Source: Saprospiraceae bacterium (GTDB taxonomy: Bacteria; Bacteroidota; Bacteroidia; Chitinophagales; Saprospiraceae). Taken from it: a DNA stretch of 64,000 nucleotides. The DNA is taken from the NCBI GenBank assembly GCA_020630435.1, contig JAHDBJ010000010.1, positions 40,295-104,294 of the forward strand, read 5' to 3'. The position numbers were made by a program, and so were the translations under genes. Positions 51,499 through 62,700 of the stretch are shown here, in pieces; the first letter of the stretch is position 1, and each line of letters begins with the position of its first letter. A model generated the notes under the pieces. It made no database searches. It had not been told where the DNA came from and was given only the letters and a program-made list of their open reading frames with translations.

Positions 51499-52932
51499 TT
51501 ATTGGTTGACTTCTGTCTTGTCAAAAATTGTTAAGCCCGTAGGTGCATTTGAATTAGAGTTTAGCTCTGCTTGTGAGATGATAAAACGCTGAGGGTGTTC
51601 TGTTGTAGAAGAAGTATTAAATGGAACAGGGACAGCAATGTCAGAATCCGTCTTGCTTAATCTTCTTAAATCATTCCAAGGAATAAATGTACCAAAACCG
51701 CTAATATACCTTTCTTCAATAATCTCTCTAAGCAATGCTCTGGTGTTATCTATACCATCTATATTTTCCATACCACCATTAGCAAAATCTGCCGCTTCAT
51801 AACTGTCATATATAAGTTCATCGGAACTACTTCTTTTATCAAAAGCCTCACCAGAAGCTAAAAATGTTCTTACAAGATTTAAATGAGTTAAGCCCTCCTC
51901 AAAAGAAACTGTTCTAGCAGCAGTTTCTGCTAGGATTAGTAAATTTTCTTGGTAACTTACCAAATTCATAGGAGTAAGCTCTCCAGCAATATTATTAGTT
52001 CTATTGGTACGAGAAGAGTGTCCAGCATCTAAGAATTTAGAACGAGCGTCTTCATTTGTTTTTGCATTTCGCCTAGAAATAGTTGCTGAAGAACTTAATA
52101 AATCTTTACAATAAGTATCATCAATATCCATATAACCTCTTCGACCACCAATCATAAACCGGTAGAGCAAATTTTCTGTACCTGTTACTCTAGTTTCAAG
52201 GGGAACAAATCTCATAGTTCCAGTATGTGATGCAATCCCATTTTGGGCAGCTTGGTAAGCTAAATCGTATTGTTTAGTTTGCAAATAATAACGAGCCTTT
52301 AAAGAATAAGCTACTGCTGTCCAACTATCCTTATCCCCTCCAAAAAAAATATCTTCTTCCAATGAATTTTCAGTATTTGGATCAGATAAATAAACAATAG
52401 ATTGGTCTAATAAGGCTTGAAGAGCAGCATAAACATCGGATTGTTTATCAAATTTTGGATCACTTATCCCTGATACTGCCTCCGAATAAGGGATATCGCC
52501 CCATATACAAGTAGCTGTACCTACAGCATGAGCCTCAATAATATTGGTAATAGCTGTAATAGATTTTCCTTCAGTATCTAAAGTATTGTTGGAATAATAT
52601 TTAGCGATTTCTCGATTTTGTTTTAAAATCCCATTGTATAAATATGTCCAAGCAGAATTGGATTCCTCTGATGAAAAATCATAATTATAAAGTCCTAGAT
52701 ATAGAGCGATAAGACCTTTATATTGTCCTGACCACATTCCTGAAATACGTTGAAGATGGCTAACATTTATAGAAATATCTGCTAGCATTGTTCCTTTTAC
52801 CAATAACTTTGGATGAATGACCTCATCTGTTGTAATATCATTAGGGTTATAATTCAGTTCATTAAATGAATCTTCACATGATAAAAATAAAAATATCATG
52901 GAGAATGTTGCTATCATCGATTTAAGTTTCAT
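51499..52932 (-). CDS. SusD/RagB-family substrate-binding lipoprotein
   Basis: The 477-residue lipoprotein has lipobox FLSC near residues 16-19. It then has the SusD helical framework, with SFNELNYNPNDIT at the start, TYLYNGILKQNREIAKYYSNN and AHAVGTATCIWGDIPYSEAVSG near 100-180, and the C-terminal LREIIEERYISGFGTFIPWNDLRRL near 400-425. SusD lids the SusC porin on the cell surface and binds the nutrient. It lies 6 bp downstream of the SusC gene. The neighbouring peptidase, deacylase and racemase suggest a peptide rather than glycan substrate. Confidence 0.9.
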   Translation of the reverse strand: MKLKSMIATFSMIFLFLSCEDSFNELNYNPNDITTDEVIHPKLLVKGTMLADISINVSHLQRISGMWSGQYKGLIALYLGLYNYDFSSEESNSAWTYLYNGILKQNREIAKYYSNNTLDTEGKSITAITNIIEAHAVGTATCIWGDIPYSEAVSGISDPKFDKQSDVYAALQALLDQSIVYLSDPNTENSLEEDIFFGGDKDSWTAVAYSLKARYYLQTKQYDLAYQAAQNGIASHTGTMRFVPLETRVTGTENLLYRFMIGGRRGYMDIDDTYCKDLLSSSATISRRNAKTNEDARSKFLDAGHSSRTNRTNNIAGELTPMNLVSYQENLLILAETAARTVSFEEGLTHLNLVRTFLASGEAFDKRSSSDELIYDSYEAADFANGGMENIDGIDNTRALLREIIEERYISGFGTFIPWNDLRRLSKTDSDIAVPVPFNTSSTTEHPQRFIISQAELNSNSNAPTGLTIFDKTEVNQ

Positions 52933-52938
52933 ATCGGC

Positions 52939-55900
52939 TTAATATTTTATTTTTAATGTAAATAGATAAGTTTTAGAAGCAGGGTTAGTAAAATAATCAA
53001 TACCAAAACCATTACCTACTCCTGTTTGGTTAGTCTGAGGATCTATGCCTAGTATATCTGTCCATAGGGCTAAATTTCTACCTGTAAGGGTAAAAGTAAT
53101 GGAAGATAATTTGGTGGTCGCTTGGAATTTTTTAGACTTTAAGGTATACCCTAACGTAACTTCACTTAGTCGTGTCCAAGAAGCATCTTGATTAATAGCA
53201 AATTCATTAATAACGGAAGAACCAAAACCGCCTCCAATTGTAGTATAATAGCTCTCATTTAATAATACTGGGCCTGCTCCAAAATCACGAATATTTCCTC
53301 TGACAGGAACACCAGCAGGATATGTATTTCCAGCTCTATCTACAATTTCGGTTGTTGGGATGACTTCATTTCCTACATCAGCATGTGTTCCAAAATTTCC
53401 TAGAATAAATCGAGTTCTTTCTGCAAAAGCTCCTCCTTGAGAAGTCTCTACTAAAACGTTAGCAAATACCCCTTTAAAGTTTAATCTCATCCCTAATCCA
53501 CCTCTCCAATCTGGATTGGGGTCTCCAATAATTCCTTGTTCGGGATCAAGTTGAGGGAAACCATTGGCATCCAAAGCAAAACTTCCATCTGCATTTCTAA
53601 GGGCTTTTGTTCCCCAGAGTACGCCCAATTGATGTCCTGCTACTGCTCTAGAGCTAATAGAACCACTTGTTAATGGTAATGATGTTGAACCTTTTATATC
53701 TAATACTTCATTTTGGTTATTATTAAAATTGCCATAAATAGAAGCATTTAATCCTTTATCATCTTTCAAGAAATTATAATTAAAATCTAACTCTAAACCT
53801 TTATTTTGAAGTGAACCTCCATTCCCATAGATATTATTGACACCTACACTAGGTGATTCTGGAATATCAATCAAAACATCTACGATTTTATTATAATAAT
53901 ACGTAGCACCTAATGTCAAGCGATAATCAAAAAGCGTTAAATCTGTTCCTATTTCATACTCTGTTTTGATTTCTGGTTTTAAGTTGGCATTGCCTAAATC
54001 ATCATTAGAACGATAGCCACCACCAAAGTCTATAAGATCTAGAGGATCATCATAGTCCGAATACGTTGGAATCTCATAAGTTGTTTGAAATCTATGAGGG
54101 ATTGGTTGAACACCTACTTGACCTACACCTGCCCGAATTTTACCGACATTTATAATAGAATTGTCTTTTAAACCCGCTGATTCTGTAAACACCCAAGAAG
54201 CATCAATAGAAGGATAAAGGAAAGCCCCTTTTATACTAGATGCTTGTTCTAATGCTAGGGAGGTATTTACAAAAAACTGATTTTGGTAATCAAAAGATCC
54301 TGTATAAAATACTCTAAAAGAACGTATTCTCCTTATTAGGTTTCTTGTAGGTTCAATCTCAGAGGCATTCGCAAACGTTTGTAATAAACTATTTTGAATA
54401 AAGTTACTTCCTCTATCATAAACACTTTTTCTGTCTTTATCATTAAAATTATACCCAAGTAAAAAGTTAGCATGAATTTTATCTGTCAAATTAAAGGTTT
54501 TTGTACGAGCAATGATGTCTAAGTTAAAGATATTATTGTCGATGTTATCTAACCTAAATTGTCCAGAAGTTCTACCTGCCGTATGAACAGGAAAGAAATA
54601 TCTTCTTTCATCGGTATAAGTATCATAACTTCCTCTAAACTTTAAGGAAAGCCAATCTGTCGTTTTATAATTTAATTCAGAAGAAAGAATAATCCGACTC
54701 ACCTCAGAGGGGCTTTTTTGCCTATTTAGTGTCCATAAAGCATTATTATATCCTGGATTGCTAGAAGCTCCTATATGATTACGATAAGATCGTTGTCTAT
54801 CTTTAAATAACTGACCATCCTCATTAAAATAGTCCCCTACATAATCGCTAATGTCAAAATCAGGAGCATTTCTTAAGAGTCCTAGCAAAAGCCCAGCGGT
54901 ATTAGAGCTTTGCTGAATTCTATTTGAAGAGGTTTTAGCATATCTGATTTTAGTGTTTACATCAAATTTTTCATTAAAACGATATTTTCCACTTATTCCT
55001 ATATTTGTTTTTTTATAATCACTTGTTTTTATAATTCCTTCTTGATTGATATGACCAAAACTAAATCGATAGCTTCCTTTTTCGTTCGCTGCACTAAAAC
55101 TTAGGTTATGTTTATTCGAAAAACCATCTTGGAATGCTTGATCTAAGTTTTTTTGCACAAAAGTTTCTCTAGAGTTTTTATTTTTAATCAATAAGATTTC
55201 TTTCCCATCGGGCGTCACAAAATAACCTTCTTCTTCTTTGGTATAATATTCATCTTCGCCACCAGATCTATCTGCAATTTTATCTCCCCATGAAGCACTT
55301 CTACTTGAAGAATTCCCATATACACCTCCTCTTCCTTGTCCATAAGTTTCTTGTAATGGGTGCATATCAGCTAGTTTATCAAGGGACAAAGTTGTTTTAT
55401 ATTCTACATTGATTTTACCTGTACCTTTTCCTCTTTTTGTTGTAATAACAATTACGCCGTTTGCCGCTGCTGATCCCCATATAGCTGCAGCAGAAGCTCC
55501 TTTTAGAATATTAATTGTTTCAATATCATCTTCATTAATATCATTCAATCGAGATTGTTGTGATGTTCCTCCATCTTCATCATTGCTACCATTAATATTA
55601 TCATTACTAATTGGGACACCATCTAAAATAATAAGTGGTTGGGTGCTACCAAAAATGGTATTTGCACCACGAATTTGAATATTAGAACCAGCCCCTGGAT
55701 CTCCATTTGCACGAGCTATTCGAACCCCTGATGCTTTTCCTTGTAATGAATTGATAACGCTTGTTTCCCCCGAAGTAGCCAATTCATCTGCCCCAACTTT
55801 AGAATAAGTTGCACCTAAGGTCTTTTTATCTACTGTAAATCCTAACGCAGTTACGACAACTTCTGATAAGGTTTCAGCTGATTCTCCCATTGTTAAATCT

Positions 55901-56166
55901 ATGGTTGTACGGCTACCAACAACCTCTTCTACTGTTGCAAACCCTATAAAACTATATACAAGTACAGCTTCGTCATTCGGAATAGTGATACTATATTTCC
56001 CATCAAAATCAGTAGTTGTGCCAGTAGTTGTTCCTTTAACTACTATTGTTACCCCTGGCAATGAGCCAACATCATCATTAACTGTTCCTGTAATAGTTCG
56101 CTCTTGTGCTATAGCTATACTTGTTAAGCAAATAGACAAGAGTAGAAAAAATATTTTTTTACTCAT
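52939..56166 (-). CDS. SusC/RagA-type TonB-dependent transporter
   Basis: The 1075-residue outer-membrane importer has a signal peptide (1-20) and a carboxypeptidase-regulatory-like domain (about 23-105, with GTVNDDVGSLPGVTIVVKGTTTGTTTDFDGKYSI). The plug (about 115-250) includes NSLQGKASGVRIARANGDPGAGSNIQIRGANT and LIILDGVPI. A barrel ending in LKIKY follows. It moves ligand using proton motive force through TonB-ExbBD. The SusD partner is 6 bp downstream and the M14 gene ends 12 bp upstream, so they are one transcript. Length is usual for SusC. Confidence 0.95.
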   Translation of the reverse strand: MSKKIFFLLLSICLTSIAIAQERTITGTVNDDVGSLPGVTIVVKGTTTGTTTDFDGKYSITIPNDEAVLVYSFIGFATVEEVVGSRTTIDLTMGESAETLSEVVVTALGFTVDKKTLGATYSKVGADELATSGETSVINSLQGKASGVRIARANGDPGAGSNIQIRGANTIFGSTQPLIILDGVPISNDNINGSNDEDGGTSQQSRLNDINEDDIETINILKGASAAAIWGSAAANGVIVITTKRGKGTGKINVEYKTTLSLDKLADMHPLQETYGQGRGGVYGNSSSRSASWGDKIADRSGGEDEYYTKEEEGYFVTPDGKEILLIKNKNSRETFVQKNLDQAFQDGFSNKHNLSFSAANEKGSYRFSFGHINQEGIIKTSDYKKTNIGISGKYRFNEKFDVNTKIRYAKTSSNRIQQSSNTAGLLLGLLRNAPDFDISDYVGDYFNEDGQLFKDRQRSYRNHIGASSNPGYNNALWTLNRQKSPSEVSRIILSSELNYKTTDWLSLKFRGSYDTYTDERRYFFPVHTAGRTSGQFRLDNIDNNIFNLDIIARTKTFNLTDKIHANFLLGYNFNDKDRKSVYDRGSNFIQNSLLQTFANASEIEPTRNLIRRIRSFRVFYTGSFDYQNQFFVNTSLALEQASSIKGAFLYPSIDASWVFTESAGLKDNSIINVGKIRAGVGQVGVQPIPHRFQTTYEIPTYSDYDDPLDLIDFGGGYRSNDDLGNANLKPEIKTEYEIGTDLTLFDYRLTLGATYYYNKIVDVLIDIPESPSVGVNNIYGNGGSLQNKGLELDFNYNFLKDDKGLNASIYGNFNNNQNEVLDIKGSTSLPLTSGSISSRAVAGHQLGVLWGTKALRNADGSFALDANGFPQLDPEQGIIGDPNPDWRGGLGMRLNFKGVFANVLVETSQGGAFAERTRFILGNFGTHADVGNEVIPTTEIVDRAGNTYPAGVPVRGNIRDFGAGPVLLNESYYTTIGGGFGSSVINEFAINQDASWTRLSEVTLGYTLKSKKFQATTKLSSITFTLTGRNLALWTDILGIDPQTNQTGVGNGFGIDYFTNPASKTYLFTLKIKY

Positions 56167-56178
56167 TTTGCAATAATT

Positions 56179-57420
56179 TTAATGATTACATAATATCTTC
56201 ATCATCTCTTGTGCTGAAGTTTTTCCAATTAATTTGATTTGACTTTGGGGTGTATTATCGCCAATTTCATAAGTGATTCCTACTGCATTATGTCCGTATA
56301 AAAACCATCCTTTAGAAACAGGTTTTGTACTATTGCCTGATTTTTCATTGACTTTGTAATTGGGAATTTTTTCTTCTAATGCTTTAAACCAATCATCTAT
56401 AAAACTAGGGAACGTTGTTTTTTCTCTAATTTTATTGGTATAAAAAACATCTTCATAGGTAGAATGAAAATCCAGCCCTAGTACAATTCTAGTTTTATCT
56501 TTCTTTAAGGTTTTTGTAATAAACTGAACTGTTTGTTTGACCTCTGGTTGGTGGTACATTGACCAATCTCTATTGGTGTCCACTCCACCACAATTATGTC
56601 GCCAGTGTCCTAGATCTACCCCATCTGGATTCATCATAGGAAAAGCAAGAATTCTATATTTTTCAAAAAATCGCTTAGATAATTCCGTGTTTTCAATAAT
56701 AGTTGTTAAAAACTCTTGAAAGGCATAGTAGCCCGTTACTTCTGGAGGATGTTGGCGAGTCATTAAAACAATAAGGTCTTTCTTCTTTTTTGCCCCTTTG
56801 TAAATATCAAGAACAGGCAAATTTCTTCCTTTGAGCGATTGACCAATGCTTGAGATTCGAATCAAATCTTCTTTTCCTTTTGCAATATCTGTATACCACT
56901 CTTTTACATGTTGAGTTGATTGAATTTCTTGTGCCGAGATCGTTGTAGGAGATTTATCTAAATCCAGTCGTATCGTAACAATCTTATTTTTTTCAGAAAA
57001 ATCCATTGAGTCGATAATCTTCCAATTATTCTCCTTATTTATTTTGGGAATATAGCGATGTTGGTGTCCTTCTGGATATTGAAATGTAAAATAAAACGTT
57101 TTTGGGTTGTCTGACCATACCTTAAAAGCATAATAAGCACTCTTATTAATAGGTTGATTCTCAGGGTTGATTATAAGAATTGCAGTACTATCATTCTTCA
57201 GTTCAAAACCATTCAATCTAGCTCCATCAAATTCATTACTAGCATAGACACCTACTTTCTTAAGCGCATAGGTTTGCTTTATTTGTTCCTCAATTGGCTT
57301 ATTTGTTGTATCAATAGGCGTTTTGAATTCTACAGTTTTAGGAACGACACAAGCCGTTATCAATACTAGAAGTAACAAACAGAATAGAATATATTTGAAT
57401 TGAATATGACTATTTCTCAT
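56179..57420 (-). CDS. M14-family zinc carboxypeptidase, lipoprotein
   Basis: The 413-residue protein has a lipoprotein signal with lipobox ITAC near 21-24. An N-terminal beta domain (about 60-165) of the kind seen in cytosolic-carboxypeptidase-like M14 proteins is followed by the peptidase core. Zinc ligands lie in RQHPPEVTGYYAF (HxxE, about 220-232) and GLDFHSTYED near 316. PMMNPDGVDLGHWRHNCGGVDTNRDW is the family's substrate loop, and the catalytic Glu lies in VGITYEIGDN near 388. It cleaves terminal amino acids from peptides. It is 12 bp upstream of SusC, which supports peptide import. Confidence 0.9.
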   Translation of the reverse strand: MRNSHIQFKYILFCLLLLVLITACVVPKTVEFKTPIDTTNKPIEEQIKQTYALKKVGVYASNEFDGARLNGFELKNDSTAILIINPENQPINKSAYYAFKVWSDNPKTFYFTFQYPEGHQHRYIPKINKENNWKIIDSMDFSEKNKIVTIRLDLDKSPTTISAQEIQSTQHVKEWYTDIAKGKEDLIRISSIGQSLKGRNLPVLDIYKGAKKKKDLIVLMTRQHPPEVTGYYAFQEFLTTIIENTELSKRFFEKYRILAFPMMNPDGVDLGHWRHNCGGVDTNRDWSMYHQPEVKQTVQFITKTLKKDKTRIVLGLDFHSTYEDVFYTNKIREKTTFPSFIDDWFKALEEKIPNYKVNEKSGNSTKPVSKGWFLYGHNAVGITYEIGDNTPQSQIKLIGKTSAQEMMKILCNH

Positions 57421-57467
57421 AAGATGGATTAAAAAAAGTTTTTCAAAAAAAAATCATAAATCAAATA

Positions 57468-58457
57468 CTAGGAAAAATAACTAACTAGTGGTATATCAGC
57501 CATTGTTTTTAATCCTGCAGTAGAACGCAAAATTTGTGGTAGGGCATTAATAACAATAGCACAAGTAGCAATATCTCCATTGATACCTCCAAATATTTTA
57601 GAGTTGATATTTGGAGTGCCTGTAATTACTACTTCATCATAAGACTCTGGAATTCCAATAGCAGCTTTAAAGGTTAGTACTATTTTTAATTCGTCCCTTA
57701 CAAATCCTTTTCCTGTTTGAAGAACTCCTAATGCTGCTCCTTTTTCTATTTCTAAGTCTTTAGTTTTTGTATTTTCTTGGGCAATAACTGGTTCAATAAT
57801 ATCTTGTGTTTTACTTAATTTCCATCCCATTTGATTGGCAATCAAATGTATAGATTCTGTTATTCCTACATGACGAAGCGATCCATTTTGTTTTTTTTCT
57901 TCGAAGGTTTTAAGGTTTAAACCTGCACCTATTTTTTGTTGGAAAGGTATTCGTCTATACGTTGCATCTTGAAAGCGATTAATTCTTATAGAGTCTACAT
58001 TTTGACAAACTGCAGTTAAAAAACTAGGAAGGGCATCCATCAAAAAGCCTGGATTTACGCCTGTACCAACAACTGCCAAGCCTTTTTCTTTAGCAAACGA
58101 ATCAATTTTACCTGCAAGTATCGGATTTGTGTTCCATGGATAACTTAGTTCTTCACACGTAGATACAATTGGGATACCATGAGAAAGGATTTCTACAACC
58201 TGCTCTGTTATTCTATCCATATCCGAAACCGTTGATAAAATAGCAACATCAGGTTTTACATTTTCAAGAGCTTTAGCAAGGCTCTCTTGAATAAGAATAT
58301 TTGAAGGATATCCATTACAAATCTTTCCTATATCTCGACCAATCAATTGGGGATTTTTATCCACAGCAGCAATAACTTTTACATTCCTTCTCTCAGAGAT
58401 ATATTGATTAATTTTTTGTCCTAATGGCCCTATACCAATTTGTACTACACGAATCAT
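57468..58457 (-). CDS. 2,4-diaminopentanoate-dehydrogenase-like NAD(P) enzyme
   Basis: The 329-residue protein has an N-terminal Rossmann fold with GIGPLGQKINQYISERRNVKVIAAVDKNP (about residues 8-36) similar to dihydrodipicolinate reductase. Further stretches are VGTGVNPGFLMDALPSFLTAVC near 131-152, RINRFQDATYRRIPFQQKIGAG near 158-180 and TGTPNINSKIFGGINGDIATCAIVINALPQIL near the end. Ord (2,4-diaminopentanoate dehydrogenase) of ornithine fermentation has these features. It could act on an amino acid derived from D-ornithine or a related diamino acid, but the substrate is not certain. It is the first gene of the minus-strand operon. No signal peptide, so it is cytoplasmic. Confidence 0.72.
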   Translation of the reverse strand: MIRVVQIGIGPLGQKINQYISERRNVKVIAAVDKNPQLIGRDIGKICNGYPSNILIQESLAKALENVKPDVAILSTVSDMDRITEQVVEILSHGIPIVSTCEELSYPWNTNPILAGKIDSFAKEKGLAVVGTGVNPGFLMDALPSFLTAVCQNVDSIRINRFQDATYRRIPFQQKIGAGLNLKTFEEKKQNGSLRHVGITESIHLIANQMGWKLSKTQDIIEPVIAQENTKTKDLEIEKGAALGVLQTGKGFVRDELKIVLTFKAAIGIPESYDEVVITGTPNINSKIFGGINGDIATCAIVINALPQILRSTAGLKTMADIPLVSYFS

Positions 58458-58499
58458 AGTTGTTTTACAAATTTTTATTTTACAAAATGACTATACGGG

Positions 58500-58551
58500 C
58501 AAATATAAATCAATAAAAATGTAAGATAATATGCAAAAATTGCTAAATTTG
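58500..58551. promoter_or_regulatory. Divergent promoter region
   Basis: Minus-strand TATATTTG (58500-58507) and plus-strand TAAATTTG (58544-58551) match the -7 pattern and face away from each other. No upstream TTTG was found at 19-21 bp for either, so these are possible activator-dependent promoters controlled by the adjacent AraC protein. Confidence 0.35.
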
Positions 58552-58603
58552 AAATCGTTAAAATACAGATACTTAAACAATCAATGAATAAAGTTTAGTC
58601 TTC

Positions 58604-59527
58604 ATGACATTTAACTGTCCATATTGTAATAGTCTACAAAAAGCATTTAAGGATCACAATTACTGCTCTAACAAAGGGGATAAGATTGCTCAAGTTAAGA
58701 GCAATGCTTTTTATATGAATAGTCGTCGAATGAATTCAGGCAAACACATTTCTCGTCTTTCAATTCGTTCTGTATTGAATGGTTATCAGTATTACCAAAC
58801 AGGGAACAAAGATCGAATTGTAAAAAAAGATAATTATCTAATTATCAATGAAGGGCAACAATGGTATAGTGAAATTGATTCAGAACAGGCCGTAGAAATG
58901 GTTGTTGTCGCCTTTCACTCTGAAGTTTTAAAAAAAGGGATCTATTCGCTTTCATCTACTCCTCTAAAATTATTAGATGATCCCTTCTCTTATTCAGATA
59001 AAGATTTTTTTTTTTCTGAAAATACCTATCCTAATTGTGAGGAATTACAATACATTATAAAACAACTAAAAAATGGAATATTGGAAAAACAGTATAATCA
59101 TTTGTTTTATGATCAAATCTATTTTGACTTGCTTACTCTAATGTTTAGAAAACATCAACACTTATTAGAACAAGCAGAATTAATCCCCTCAAAAAAGAAG
59201 TCTATAAGAGAAGAATTATTAAAAAGGTTAGGAGTCGCAAAAGATTACATAGATGCACACCTCTCAACAAAAATACATCTAGAGAATATAAGTAAGATCG
59301 CAACTTTATCCCCTTATCATTTTTTACGTCTTTTTAAGTCTGTTTATAAAATCACACCACATCAATATCTTATACAGGAGCGAATGAAATATGCGTATTA
59401 TCTTTTAGAGTCTTCTAATATTTCTGTTGAAAAAATTTGCTACAAATCAGGTTTTGAAAATCCCAGTTCTTTTGGAAGAGCGTTTAAATCTTTTTTTAAA
59501 AAAACACCTTTAAGCATTAGACATTAA
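58604..59527 (+). CDS. AraC-family transcriptional regulator
   Basis: The 307-residue protein has a C-terminal AraC double helix-turn-helix (about residues 205-307), with HLENISKIATLSPYHFLRLFKSVYKITPHQYLIQERM and ISVEKICYKSGFENPSSFGRAFKSFFKKTP. The N-terminal part (about 38-170) is a sensing domain. The first 37 residues include CPYC and a further Cys, which could be a small zinc site. An alternative start at 58715 (MNSRRMNSGKH) would omit them. It is divergent from the peptide-utilisation operon and probably controls it. Confidence 0.88.
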   Translation: MTFNCPYCNSLQKAFKDHNYCSNKGDKIAQVKSNAFYMNSRRMNSGKHISRLSIRSVLNGYQYYQTGNKDRIVKKDNYLIINEGQQWYSEIDSEQAVEMVVVAFHSEVLKKGIYSLSSTPLKLLDDPFSYSDKDFFFSENTYPNCEELQYIIKQLKNGILEKQYNHLFYDQIYFDLLTLMFRKHQHLLEQAELIPSKKKSIREELLKRLGVAKDYIDAHLSTKIHLENISKIATLSPYHFLRLFKSVYKITPHQYLIQERMKYAYYLLESSNISVEKICYKSGFENPSSFGRAFKSFFKKTPLSIRH

Positions 59528-59692
59528 GAGCATATTTAATAGAAGTTGTTTAATAATGAAGGTTGACTTTAATTATAAGTGCTTGTAAATAATTGATCAT
59601 TCTATTTTTAAACAGCTTCGCATTAAGGCTTTTGGTCAATCAACTCCTAGCCGAAACTATTCCCAATAACATCATAACCTTTATCCATAATT

Positions 59693-59733
59693 CAAAGACA
59701 AGACTACACTTTGAAAGCATAGTCTTGCCTTTG
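59693..59733. terminator. Terminator between convergent genes
   Basis: CAAAG-A-CAAGACTA (59693-59706) pairs with TAGTCTTG-C-CTTTG (59720-59733) with a single mismatch. It lies between the convergent AraC gene and the Ig-repeat gene and could terminate both. Confidence 0.65.
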
Positions 59734-59776
59734 AATTTATTACTATAAATTGCTTAAACTTATATTGATCTTAATG

Positions 59777-62700
59777 TCAAAAATCCACTTCTTCAGAGGC
59801 TTCCGCTTTTGAATGACTATTAAACGCTTTTATAACAATTACATTTTTCCCTTTTTTGAAGATTCCATTTCCTGTCATCTGCTTTGTTCTTGAATTATAG
59901 GTGAAGTCTGTAATTTTTTCATCGTTAAACAGAAACTCTATCTGATCTTTTGAGCGAATATTTTCAATTTTGGCAATTACTGTCGTCCTACCTTGACTCG
60001 GATTTGTAGGAGTAGAAACAGGCTTAGAAATAGATATAATTTCAACTTTCACTTTTGATAAAGTAGGAATACTAGGTGGATTAGTTGATAACGGCTTATA
60101 ATTAATTATAATCGTTTTTTTAGTATTTCCTGCCTTGTTTTTAGCATCTATTGCCAATCTATTTTCACCTTTTCTTAGCGGAACATTCGCAATACTAAAA
60201 TTTCCTTTGCTATCTAACACCGTATTCGAAAGTACGACCCCATTTACTGTAAATAAGATATCCGAGCGTTTAGCAACGTCTGTTATTCTAGCTTTGACAT
60301 TATAACTCTTTGAATTGGTTGTTTGTCCATTAGAGTTCGGTTTAGTAAATGCAATGGTTGGTTTTTTAGTCTCTGGTATTGGTGGCGGACTAGAATTACG
60401 GTATACTACCGCAACCGACTCTTGTGCTGTACCATCTTGATTGCTGGCTTTTACTATAATCTTATTTTGTCCTGATTTCAGTTGTACTTTAGCATTAACT
60501 GTCCCCTTTGAAAACGAAAAGACGGATACCCTACTACCATTTACCGTTATTGAAATATCATTCTTACTGTTCACGTTTCTTATAATACTTCTCAAACTTA
60601 CAGAAGCGTTATCTACTGTCTGATTATTATTAGGAGATACAATTGTAATGGTAGGCGGTACACTCGTACTTGGTGGTTGATACCGAACTGTCGCTGTATC
60701 TTCATCTCGACCATCTGCATTTCTAGCTGTTATTATTACCGTATTGTTCCCTGTTCGTACACTAATACCTGCTCTTATCCTTCCTGTACTGGCATTAAAA
60801 CTATAAGCACTATCACCTATTCGAGTGCCATTTACGGTAAAAGTAATGTCTCTTTTGCTTGATATATTTCTAACCTCTGCCAATACTTCGCTGTTTGCGC
60901 CTTTGTTTCTTACGCTAGGTTCAGACACACTAATAATACGTACTTGAGGCGGATTATTTTGCTTTTGAACAAGTCTAATATTTACATTATCTCTCGCTTC
61001 TCCTGCATTGTTTCTCACCCTGATCTCTATCGCATTGTTACCAGATTGAAGATTAATTCTTGCTTGTAATCTTCCATTATAAGTGCTATACGAAAAATTA
61101 GTGATTCTACGACGGTTAACATATAACAATACATCCGATTTGTTGTTTACCTCACGTATATTGGCTTCGATAGTAATATTTGAAATACTCGTTTCACTAT
61201 TTGTATTTCTAGGATTCGTAATGCTCACACTTGGTCTATTTTGGTAATTTGGTGTCGTTGTCGGAGGTATATTATTACCACCATAATCACCATAAGTGAT
61301 TGTTGCTTCGTCTTGATCTTGACCGTATCGGTTGTTGGCTTTTATTTGTATCGTATTGTTGCCTCGACCTACAGAAATCGTACTAGAAAATTCATTTCTT
61401 GAAAAAGAAAAGTTATTATTTCTACGTCCATTCACATAAAATTCAATATCGTTTTTATTTGAAACATTTAATATTTCAGCGTAGACCGTACTTCTTCCAT
61501 TATTTCGATTCGGATCACTTGTTGATCGAATATTTACCACAGGTTCTCCAGTTTGGTTATTATTATTGTTACTATTATAATTATAAATAATAACAACTTG
61601 ATCAGAAGCTGTTCCATCATTATTCTCAGCACGAACTTGAACTGTATTTTCTCCTTCGTAAAGATTGACAATAGCAGCAAAACGACTCCCGTTATAAGAA
61701 AAATCTGATTGTTTCCTGCCATTAACCAATAATTCTATGTCTGATTTTCTATCCACATTTTTCACATTTCCTTCCACTTCGTAGGTATTCCTATTCGTTT
61801 CATAATTATTAGTTGTAGGGGCTGTGATTTCTACGACAGGAGGTTCAGCCTGTTTTTCATAAACAATGCTTACTTCATCTTTTACCTTACCTGCTTTATT
61901 CTCTCCTGATACCACTACTCTATTGCGTCCTTCTTTCAAATCTATATTGGCAGTAATTTCACCAGAATTTTTATCAAATTTAAAATTTCGTTCTTCATTG
62001 CCATTTACAAAGACTTGGATTTGACTCCGACCAATAAGTTCTTGAGACGATGCACGCAATTCAAACGATTTGCTCCTAACGGTCTCATTATTTCTGGTAG
62101 GGTTTGTAATTTCAATTCTAGGCTGCTTAGGTACATTATAATAAATGGTAATCGTTTCCGATGCGCTTCCTGCTGCATTACTCGCATTGATGATAAACGT
62201 ATTTTCACCTTCTTTTAAAAAAAGATTGCTTGTAAATACTTCTCCTGCTGGGTTAAAGTTATAGCTACGATGAACACTTTGATTAAATTGACTATTTACA
62301 TCTACTGTACTTTGAACATTTTCAATCGTTGCTCGAAGTGTAAAGTTGGGATCATTTACTGTATATGGGGAATACGACGGATTCGCAACTTTAATAATTG
62401 GAGGTTCAAGCCTTGTACGTTTTCCTTCATTGATAATCCATTTTAGTCCTAAATTGGTATAATGATATATGTCATTGTCCCCTGTCAATTCATTTGCATT
62501 TGTCCATTGTTGACCATCTAAAACATCTGTCCTAGCCCACGTCATTTTATGCCCTATTCCCAATGCAAATCGTGGTGTAAGCCAATAGCCCAATTCAAAA
62601 CCTACAGCAGGCATAAACCCAATAGAACCTCCATCTTCATTACCATCAGCTGTTGTCTCAAAATCAAGGTCTAGTATTGTTTCTAATTCATCTACAGAGG

